A DNA stretch of 64,000 nucleotides from Eubacterium sp. (GTDB lineage Bacteria > Bacillota > Clostridia > Lachnospirales > Lachnospiraceae): contig JAGBBZ010000006.1 in the NCBI GenBank assembly GCA_017938215.1, positions 20,362-84,361 of the forward strand, written 5' to 3'. The notes under the pieces are model-generated. The model did not search any database and was not told the origin of the DNA. It was given only the letters and a program-made list of their open reading frames with translations. Both the position numbers and the translations under genes were made by a program. Numbering within the stretch: the stretch's first letter is position 1; each line of letters opens with the position of its first letter. Shown here piece by piece: positions 9,441-16,172 of this stretch.

Positions 9441-9489
9441 GTCAATACAATTGAGTTACTGTTGAAAAAAATTTAAATGGGGGAATTTA

Positions 9490-9867
9490 ATGATGAAAAA
9501 TTACTCAAAACCAACAATTATGATAAACGATGAATTGAGCGAAGGTGTATATGCAGCAAGTGGTTGCTATACAGTAAACACGATCGTTCGTCAGGATCAG
9601 CAGGAAGGTCGTACGGATTATCGTATTCAGGTGAATGGAAGACATGAAGCAGATCATTCGAATCATAAACAGACATTGACGATTTCCTTTAATATTCCTG
9701 TTGAGTATAAGTCTAGTAACGGTACTTTGGTAGGACTTTCTACAGGAACAACTCTTGTAATTGATTATGACTATACTCAGAATCCAACAGATAACATCGG
9801 TCTTGGTGACTTGATCGTATCTGCTGATCAAGGACTTGAGATTACAAGTGTTAAGTTGACAGACTAA
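9490..9867 (+). CDS. Small leader-bearing protein, probable substrate of the maturation/export cluster
   Basis: A 125-residue acidic protein without a hydrophobic signal peptide. Residues 1-25 look like a leader: a YSKP motif, a DELSEG acidic patch, then VYAASG, whose small residues resemble a signal-peptidase-like cleavage context (after Ala22 or Ala23). The remaining 100 residues have one Cys (26) and alternate polar and hydrophobic residues, consistent with a compact beta-sandwich. It is transcribed from a consensus promoter and closed by a strong terminator. The genes on both sides encode a nucleotidyltransferase, an ABC exporter, a PqqD-kinase fusion and a Ser/His protease, so it is the likely substrate. 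Start may be 9490 or 9493. The function is unknown; the substrate role is inference. Confidence 0.75.
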   Translation: MMKNYSKPTIMINDELSEGVYAASGCYTVNTIVRQDQQEGRTDYRIQVNGRHEADHSNHKQTLTISFNIPVEYKSSNGTLVGLSTGTTLVIDYDYTQNPTDNIGLGDLIVSADQGLEITSVKLTD

Positions 9868-9885
9868 TTCGAAAAAGATGATATG

Positions 9886-9919
9886 AAAAACAGGTGTGAA
9901 ATTCACACCTGTTTTTTTT
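9886..9919. terminator. Bidirectional intrinsic terminator
   Basis: CAGGTGTGAA and its complement form a near-perfect hairpin (9891-9911), followed by eight T on the + strand and preceded by a run of A. It sits between the convergent small-protein gene and the ABC exporter gene, so it can stop transcription from both sides. Confidence 0.9.
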
Positions 9920-9922
9920 ACA

Positions 9923-11689
9923 TTAAAAATCATGAATCATTGTATCAATTTCTTTTTGATCCAGAATAACACAAGCTTTGTCTTGGATTCGATAAACTCG
10001 ATTGCATATGTTTAAAACCGATGGTCGATGTGTGGTCACAATACAAGTTCTCGGATATTTATCCTCTTGAATCTGTTTTAATATTCGGCGTTCTGTAGCC
10101 ACATCCAAAGCAGATGTAGCTTCGTCTAATAATAAAATTGGTGAACGACGAAGAAGCGCACGTGCAATGGATAGACGCTGTGCTTGCCCTTCGGAAAGTC
10201 CACCACCTCGTTCTTTCAATGGGGTTTCAATGCCTGTCGGCAATTTGTTGACAAAGTCCCAAGCGCAGGCCATTTTTAGAACTTTGATAATTTCTTCATC
10301 CGTGGCATCTGGTTTTACATTTCGCATATTCTCAGCAATCGTTCCCGAAAACATAGTATTTCCCTGCGGTACATAAGAAAATACTTTACGACAGGATGGC
10401 GTAAGTGGAAGTGCTTCTGAACCATCTACATTCTCCAAACAAAGGGTTCCGTTTTGTGGCGTTAAAAGTGCTAAAAGGAGACGAAGCATCGTGGTTTTAC
10501 CTTCCCCGGAGGGTCCTACAAGGGCAATGATTTCATGAGGATTTGCCACCAGAGAAGCCGCTTGGAATACACAGGCGCCATTGGCATAGGTATAGTCGAT
10601 ATCCGTCGCTTTTAATCGGATTCCATTGGTTTTGTTCTGCTGTTCGAAAGCAATTACCGCTTCATCTTGACTGAAATCTTCTTTTGGCATTTCTAAGATA
10701 TCCATGAGACGACCAGCAGAAGTAGTAATACTGATTGCATTTGGTACGAGGGAAATCAAGGAATTCAACGTACCTGTCAATGTACCAGAAAGAGATAAAA
10801 ACATGGTCATGGTACCATAGCTGATAATTCCCGCCCAAACGCGGTAAATTCCCCATCCATATGAAGTGTAGGACACAATGAGTCCAACCACAGCCATAAG
10901 AATGGAGGAGAACATAGACATGCGCTGGAAGTCCATACGCATGGTAAGATATTCTTTTTGTAAATTCTTAAGGTAACGGACGTAAAGAGGAATCAAGTCA
11001 AAGGCTTTAATGGTCTGAATGTTGGAAAAGGCTTCCTGATTAAATCCAGACATGCGAGCATTTAAGTCCGCACTACGTTTGTTGTTATTTATCATACGAT
11101 TCATCAATGTTTTTGACATAAGCAGTGTTACTGGAATGCCGACAAATGAAAAAATAGCAAAGGTGGCATCATAGTAGATCACGATGGCAAAGGCGCTAAT
11201 GAATTTGAACGTATTAATGATAAGACTTGGAATCCAATTCAATATACCATTGGAGATGGCAGAGGCATCCGAGCTCCAGCGAGTCAAAAGGTCACCGGTA
11301 TGATAGGAGGCAATGGACTCCCAATCCGTAACAAGCATTCTAGAAAAGATATCGGCTTTGATCTCATTGTCCACCTTCATACTGATCCAGTTCGAAATAT
11401 AGCTGGAAAATTGGTTGATGACGATGCTGCCGAGGGCAAGTCCAACCATGGCGCAAAATGTTTTCAAAAGTGCTCCGGTTTGGTGACCGGTAATCATATC
11501 AATTAAATCCTTGGAAACCAGATTGCTCCCGAGGGCGATGCCAGTTCCAAGAAGTCCAATAAACGTATAAAAAATGATAGCTAGCCAGTAACGTCTGGCG
11601 TATTGGTAAATCCATTTTGTCTGATGGAGCATATCTTGTAGTCGCCCTTCTCGAATTCGACGACCGATAAATTTTATTTTTTCCAACAT
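9923..11689 (-). CDS. ABC exporter, fused membrane and ATPase domains
   Basis: A half-transporter of about 588 residues that would work as a homodimer. Six membrane helices fill residues 35-320. The ATPase domain shows Walker A GPSGEGKTT near 393, the signature LSEGQAQR, Walker B ILLLDEATSALD, and a terminal THR H-loop. It lacks an N-terminal C39 peptidase domain, so a leader would have to be removed by another enzyme; the Ser/His protease encoded at 12955 is a candidate. The ATG at 11689 shares one base with the stop of the PqqD-kinase gene (TGATG), with GGAGG 8 bp upstream, showing tight coupling. Export of the 9490 product is inferred. Confidence 0.85.
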   Translation of the reverse strand: MLEKIKFIGRRIREGRLQDMLHQTKWIYQYARRYWLAIIFYTFIGLLGTGIALGSNLVSKDLIDMITGHQTGALLKTFCAMVGLALGSIVINQFSSYISNWISMKVDNEIKADIFSRMLVTDWESIASYHTGDLLTRWSSDASAISNGILNWIPSLIINTFKFISAFAIVIYYDATFAIFSFVGIPVTLLMSKTLMNRMINNNKRSADLNARMSGFNQEAFSNIQTIKAFDLIPLYVRYLKNLQKEYLTMRMDFQRMSMFSSILMAVVGLIVSYTSYGWGIYRVWAGIISYGTMTMFLSLSGTLTGTLNSLISLVPNAISITTSAGRLMDILEMPKEDFSQDEAVIAFEQQNKTNGIRLKATDIDYTYANGACVFQAASLVANPHEIIALVGPSGEGKTTMLRLLLALLTPQNGTLCLENVDGSEALPLTPSCRKVFSYVPQGNTMFSGTIAENMRNVKPDATDEEIIKVLKMACAWDFVNKLPTGIETPLKERGGGLSEGQAQRLSIARALLRRSPILLLDEATSALDVATERRILKQIQEDKYPRTCIVTTHRPSVLNICNRVYRIQDKACVILDQKEIDTMIHDF

Positions 11690-12852
11690 CACAAATCCCT
11701 CCGTATATGATCATCGATTATGGATTTCATATAATGAGCGGCCGCAGGTTCCTTTGTACAAAGAAGCCGAGTGACCAGTATATTTTCAGCTACATTTTGA
11801 GCAAATATAAGATTATCGTCAAGCATATGCGCGGTCCAGCAAGGAGAAATCATCCGTTGGACAATGCGTAAGGCCTGTTCATCAGGAGATAGAGTAACAC
11901 ATTCATTGGTGGCGAATTGTTTTAAAAATATAATTCCACCTAAAGGATAGGTTCCGGGATCTGCCATACCAGATGTACCACACCAAGGAGTTCCGTGAAT
12001 GCTAGGAATTCCGTCAAAACAAGAGATAAGATTCACATCGCCATTGAGAATCGGTGTATCAAAGGCGTCCTTCCAAAGATTGGTGTGGGTGGATTTCCCA
12101 GTGCCGGAAGACCCGGAAAATAACCACGCTTTCTCCTTATACCAAAGGGAAGCAGAGTGAATTGCGCGGAATCCTAAAGTCTGTGCCCGGTAGAGAAAAA
12201 GCATGCGAATGGCATGGAAGATATCTTCTTGTAATATGTCACGATAAGGAAGATGGCAACGAATCTGGGCGCGACTTCCATCTTTGTGAATGCGTGCTTC
12301 TTGAATTTGCTTTGCCTGTGGAAAAAGAATGGTATATTCTTCTGCGTGCTGGCTTACAATAAGCTCTTCGGTACATATCAATAAGGCACCTCCGGTGGAT
12401 GTAACAGTGGGGCCGGAAGTTGTAAGGATCTCAATGGTGAGAGAAGGTGTGTCATGACATTCCGACTGAATAAATGGTGTAAAGTTATCAGAAATGGCCT
12501 CTTTGGGACCGGAAATGCAAATCGAAATTCCTGCAATATGTAGATACGTGTCATGGGATGAGTGACGGCTGTTTGTGTCATCTTCCAGCATTCCCCAAGC
12601 CGATAGCTGCGAAAGAAATGAGTTCATATCCTGTTCTAATTCAGGAATTTCTTCTTCGAGTGCTTCGTATTTCTTTGTAAAAGCAGAAAGGAGCTCCTGG
12701 TGGCTGATTTCCTCTTCCAGCGCTAACCACAAAAATTCTCCCGCTTCATTTATCTTCATTCCACGGCGATGTTCCGCAATGTTTTGCCCATAGGGAAGAA
12801 GATACGGTATATTATGAATATGAGTTAATTGATAGCCATTTGTTCGTTTCAT
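11689..12852 (-). CDS. PqqD-like domain fused to an HPr-kinase-like ATPase
   Basis: A 387-residue protein with two modules. Residues about 1-90 fit PqqD, the small winged-helix recognition element that binds RiPP leaders: INEAGEFLWLAL, then an acidic helical stretch. Residues about 230-385 form an HprK/PEP-carboxykinase-like P-loop domain with GSSGTGKST at 247-255, His256 and Asp272. Fusions like this suggest leader-guided phosphorylation or nucleotide-driven modification, as HprK-like kinases do on some lasso peptides. The start has AGGAGG 7 bp upstream. It is first in a two-gene operon with the ABC exporter and divergent from the protease gene. Chemistry and substrate are inferred. Confidence 0.8.
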   Translation of the reverse strand: MKRTNGYQLTHIHNIPYLLPYGQNIAEHRRGMKINEAGEFLWLALEEEISHQELLSAFTKKYEALEEEIPELEQDMNSFLSQLSAWGMLEDDTNSRHSSHDTYLHIAGISICISGPKEAISDNFTPFIQSECHDTPSLTIEILTTSGPTVTSTGGALLICTEELIVSQHAEEYTILFPQAKQIQEARIHKDGSRAQIRCHLPYRDILQEDIFHAIRMLFLYRAQTLGFRAIHSASLWYKEKAWLFSGSSGTGKSTHTNLWKDAFDTPILNGDVNLISCFDGIPSIHGTPWCGTSGMADPGTYPLGGIIFLKQFATNECVTLSPDEQALRIVQRMISPCWTAHMLDDNLIFAQNVAENILVTRLLCTKEPAAAHYMKSIIDDHIRRDL

Positions 12853-12878
12853 GCGAATACCTCCTACTTACTAGTTTT

Positions 12879-12913
12879 CATTATAGCATTATTTGTAAGA
12901 AAATGCTATAATG
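12879..12913. promoter_or_regulatory. Mirror-symmetric divergent promoter
   Basis: Two perfect 12-bp arms, CATTATAGCATT (12879-12890) and AATGCTATAATG (12902-12913), are separated by 11 bp. On the + strand TAGCAT (12884-12889) and TATAAT (12907-12912) are exactly 17 bp apart; the minus strand has the identical arrangement. Each arm therefore supplies the -10 of one promoter and the -35 of the opposite one. It drives the PqqD-kinase/ABC operon leftward and the protease gene rightward. Confidence 0.75.
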
Positions 12914-12954
12914 GTGCAATAGAAGTCACAAATTATTTGTAAAGGGGGATGAAG

Positions 12955-13407
12955 ATGTCAGAGCATGTGGAGATTGAAAAGGAATTGGAAAAGGGAAATA
13001 TCATTCAGGTGAAGCCGAGAGGATATAGCATGTATCCGCTGTTTGTGCCGGGGCGGGATGAGGCATTGATCCAGAAGACAGGGAGCGATGGATTGCGCCG
13101 GGGAGATGTCGTTTTGTATCGCCGAACAGGAAGTATATTGGTGTTACATCGAATCTGGAAACGTCAGGGAGATTCGTTCTATATGGTGGGAGATAACCAG
13201 AGAGAAGTGGAAGGTCCTCTTCCTGCTAGCCAGATTCGGGGACGCATGATTGGCATAATACGGAAAGGAAAACATATTTCAGTAGAGCACCCTGTATATC
13301 GGTTATATAGTGGGGTGTGGCTTTTGTTAAGACCCTTTCGTCCGGGAATATCTCGGGGGATTCACAGAATAAAGACATGGATGGGGAAGAATCGAATGGG
13401 AGAATAA
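12955..13407 (+). CDS. S24/S26-family signal-peptidase-like protease, Ser/His type
   Basis: A protein of about 150 residues. The GYSMYP motif gives the catalytic Ser (about residue 25). The later LVLHRI motif places His where bacterial type I signal peptidases have Lys, and a GDNQ box follows. This Ser/His pattern is that of SipW and ER-type signal peptidases. There is no clear N-terminal membrane helix; the C-terminus has one weak hydrophobic stretch (YSGVWLLL). ATG 12955 is preferred over 12949 because the AAGGGGG RBS would be too close to the latter. Sharing a divergent promoter with the PqqD-kinase and exporter genes suggests it removes the leader of the 9490 product, which is inference. 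Confidence 0.75.
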   Translation: MSEHVEIEKELEKGNIIQVKPRGYSMYPLFVPGRDEALIQKTGSDGLRRGDVVLYRRTGSILVLHRIWKRQGDSFYMVGDNQREVEGPLPASQIRGRMIGIIRKGKHISVEHPVYRLYSGVWLLLRPFRPGISRGIHRIKTWMGKNRMGE

Positions 13408-13449
13408 ACAACCTCTCTTTTGCATAGGATGTATGCGAAGGGAGGTTGT
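13408..13449 (+). terminator. Imperfect 17-bp hairpin covering the next RBS
   Basis: ACAACCTC..CTTTTGCAT (13408-13425) pairs with ATGCGAAGGGAGGTTGT (13433-13449) around a 7-nt loop. It begins immediately after the protease stop codon. A short T-rich stretch follows, so it may be a weak terminator. Its right arm contains GGAGG, the only plausible RBS for the SpoIID-like gene, so it could also gate translation. Confidence 0.6.
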
Positions 13450-13454
13450 TTCAT

Positions 13455-15266
13455 TTGAGACGAGTTGTGGGGATATGTGTTGTCATACTTATCTTTATAT
13501 GTGGTACCAGTGGAGTGTGGTTGTATCGATCATGGGAAACGGGGGTCATGCCTTGGGAAGAGAGCGAATTACGAAATGTGTATATATGCAAAGAAGAGGG
13601 AACTGTTGTGTTGGTTCATGAAAAGGGAAGAAAGACAGAATATAAAGTGAAAGGGGCGATTCGAGAACAAGCGTATCAAGGGATAGCGGATGTGTACGTT
13701 CGCGGGACAAGAGTAACAAAAGTGATTTGTAAACCAGAAAAAGTACGAGGAAGAATATTGGAAATTGGAGAGGAATCGCTGGATGTGGAAAACTATGGGA
13801 TGCTGAAGCAAGCGACGAATTGTACATATTACATTGCCGACTCGGGTTTTCAGGAGGGAAAACGTGAGGATTTGTACATCGGCCAAGAGGATGCAGAATT
13901 TGTGGTTGCGAACGGTGAGATATGCAGTGTGATTTATCGCCACGAGAAGGAAAATGAAACAAAGGAAAGGAAAGAAAACATTCGCGTTATGATTAAAACC
14001 GATGGATATGCGGGATATGACCATGGAGCAGTGACGCTGCGCGGGACATCAAAAATGTATGTGAAATCCGGAAAAGCTGTAAAAGAATATGCACCAGGTG
14101 AACAAGTGGAATTTACACCAGAAAACATGAAGGAAAAACGTAGTGTTGTAACGAGTGAAGAAGGTGGACGAATTGAAGTGCTTTCAATAAAGCGAAACAT
14201 GGGGAATCCAAGTTATCGAGGACGCTTGGAACTGGTAAAGGCAGAAGGGGGCATACATATCATCAATGAACTGGACGTGGAAGAATATCTGTACGGTGTA
14301 GTCCCTAGTGAAATGCCTGCGGATTATGAAAAGGAAGCATTAAAAGCGCAGGCGGTGTGTGCCAGAAGTTATGCGATCCAACATATAAGAAACCATCGCA
14401 TGAAGGAAATGGGGGCTCATGTGGATGATAGTGTGTCCTATCAGGTTTATAACAATATCAATGAAGACGGGCGCTGTAATCAAGCAGTGGATGAAACCAA
14501 GGGACAGAAGGTGTATCACGAGGAAAGCATAGCGGCTACGTACTTTTTTTCCACTTCTTGTGGAGTTACAACCTCGTCAAAGGATGTCAGTTTTACAACG
14601 AAAGAAGTTCCATATCTTACAGGGAAATTACAGGAAAAAGTACTTCCTCAGAATGGCGATATCCAGAATGCTCAGCTGGTATCTGGGATGTTGGGAGAAG
14701 AGTCATTGTTCAAAAAATTTCTAGAGGAAGACAGAGACGTGTTGGAAAAAAAGCAGCCTTGGTATCGTTGGCAGACAACAATCTCCAAAGAGGATATGCA
14801 ACACAATATCAATGCTAAGATTGGCGCAAGAAGTCAGGCAGTGAGTGAAAAGATTCAAGTGAAGCAGGCGGATGGAAGTTTCGCCTCTCAATACATTCAA
14901 AGCATTGGAACGTTAAAGAAGGTGAAGATGAAAGAAAGAGGAACGGGTGGTGTGGCGACCATGGCAGTTTTGTATGGAAGCGAAGCTACGGTGCGCGTGT
15001 ATTCTGAGTACAACATTCGTATGTTGCTATTTCATGATAATGCAATTATACGAAAAAATGATGGGGCAGAAGTGTCTGGTCTGACAATGTTACCAAGTGG
15101 TTTTTTTGTAATGGAACCTGTGGGAAACATGTATGAAATCCGTGGAGGAGGATTTGGTCATGGTACCGGAATGAGCCAGACAGGAGCCAATGAACTGGCA
15201 CAGAGTGGTAAGAATCATACGGAGATTTTGCAATACTATTTTCCGGGGGTGGAAGTGAGGCCATAA
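13455..15266 (+). CDS. SpoIID/LytB-domain protein
   Basis: A protein of about 603 residues with an N-terminal membrane anchor (residues about 5-22) and a large extracellular part. Residues 1-250 lack a clear family match. The C-terminal half carries the SpoIID signature: a LDVEEYLYGVVPSEMP stretch, ALKAQAVCARSYA, and the closing GGGFGHGTGMSQ motif. SpoIID-family proteins are lytic transglycosylases acting on denuded peptidoglycan in sporulation or, in vegetative cells, on wall remodelling. TTG at 13455 is preferred (GGAGG 9 bp upstream, inside a hairpin). It ends 5 bp from the convergent BrkB-like gene. Whether it acts in sporulation is not visible. Confidence 0.85.
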   Translation: MRRVVGICVVILIFICGTSGVWLYRSWETGVMPWEESELRNVYICKEEGTVVLVHEKGRKTEYKVKGAIREQAYQGIADVYVRGTRVTKVICKPEKVRGRILEIGEESLDVENYGMLKQATNCTYYIADSGFQEGKREDLYIGQEDAEFVVANGEICSVIYRHEKENETKERKENIRVMIKTDGYAGYDHGAVTLRGTSKMYVKSGKAVKEYAPGEQVEFTPENMKEKRSVVTSEEGGRIEVLSIKRNMGNPSYRGRLELVKAEGGIHIINELDVEEYLYGVVPSEMPADYEKEALKAQAVCARSYAIQHIRNHRMKEMGAHVDDSVSYQVYNNINEDGRCNQAVDETKGQKVYHEESIAATYFFSTSCGVTTSSKDVSFTTKEVPYLTGKLQEKVLPQNGDIQNAQLVSGMLGEESLFKKFLEEDRDVLEKKQPWYRWQTTISKEDMQHNINAKIGARSQAVSEKIQVKQADGSFASQYIQSIGTLKKVKMKERGTGGVATMAVLYGSEATVRVYSEYNIRMLLFHDNAIIRKNDGAEVSGLTMLPSGFFVMEPVGNMYEIRGGGFGHGTGMSQTGANELAQSGKNHTEILQYYFPGVEVRP

Positions 15267-15271
15267 TACGA

Positions 15272-16102
15272 TTATTCGGACCGGTGCTTTGCGATAAATT
15301 GGTTGATAAGTGCACCGATAAACAGAATGTTCATGCATACATACATCCAGAGCATAAATAGCACAATATATGTGAAACTTCCATAGATGGATGCATAGTT
15401 GGTGAAATGGTCAATGTAAATGGAAAAAAGATAACTAAAAATAATCCACATAGCAGAAGTGAAAAATGCTCCTGGAGTTTCCGACTTGATCTGTGGTTTT
15501 CTCTCTGGCAGAAATGCATACATCAGCAAGAAGAATAGGTAAAAAATGACAAAACCAAGGATCGGGCGTAGGGAGGAGATTCCGATATACCACGGTGTTT
15601 CAATGGGGGAATAGGAATCAATGGTTGCTAAAATGCGGCTTCCATAAACAAATACAATCAGAGATATTAGCAAAACGATGGCAAAAGCTAGGGTGTACAT
15701 AAAGGAATAGAAACGTTTCACAAACCAGTTTCGTGGCTTGCCTGCGCCGTAAATTTTATCCAAACCAGAAGTGATTCCGATAAATCCTCGTGAGCCTGCC
15801 CATACAGTGGCAAGAGCTGCCAGTGACAAACGGGTGCCGGAGCTTTTGGTATATGCTTCGTGAATCCACCCGCTCAGCACGTGATTTAATGTACCTGGTA
15901 AATACTGGTCTAGTAACATAAGAATGTTATCTTCCACAAGTGGAGTGTGGCGAAGAAGAGAGAAGAAAAACATAACGAAAGGAAAAAATGAAACCATAAG
16001 GAAAAACACTACATGTGCAGAGTGCACAGATAGTGTTTTTCTGCTAAATTCCCGTTGAATCCATTTTCCCATATACTGAAACTGTCTTACAATTTTTCTC
16101 AA
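15272..16102 (-). CDS. YihY/virulence factor BrkB family membrane protein
   Basis: A 276-residue polytopic membrane protein. The DUF/YihY layout is clear: a cytoplasmic N-terminus, a first helix at about residues 28-48, then a loop with TRLSLAALATVWAGSRG, then four or five more helices, closing near FIGALINQF. The family was once called ribonuclease BN, but that activity belongs to another protein; its role remains unsettled and may be transport. It faces the SpoIID-like gene with only 5 bp between stops. The start lies behind a GGAGGT motif (minus strand, about 16109-16114). Confidence 0.85.
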   Translation of the reverse strand: MRKIVRQFQYMGKWIQREFSRKTLSVHSAHVVFFLMVSFFPFVMFFFSLLRHTPLVEDNILMLLDQYLPGTLNHVLSGWIHEAYTKSSGTRLSLAALATVWAGSRGFIGITSGLDKIYGAGKPRNWFVKRFYSFMYTLAFAIVLLISLIVFVYGSRILATIDSYSPIETPWYIGISSLRPILGFVIFYLFFLLMYAFLPERKPQIKSETPGAFFTSAMWIIFSYLFSIYIDHFTNYASIYGSFTYIVLFMLWMYVCMNILFIGALINQFIAKHRSE

Positions 16103-16172
16103 AACGACCTCCTATATTGTTTCGATTCATCTATAATAAGTATATGTAGAATTTGGGAAAAAATCAAGGAAT

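Noticed and set aside
9490-9867. Classical lasso-peptide precursor
   Set aside because: The core would be about 100 residues and no asparagine-synthetase-like cyclase or transglutaminase-type protease gene is nearby.
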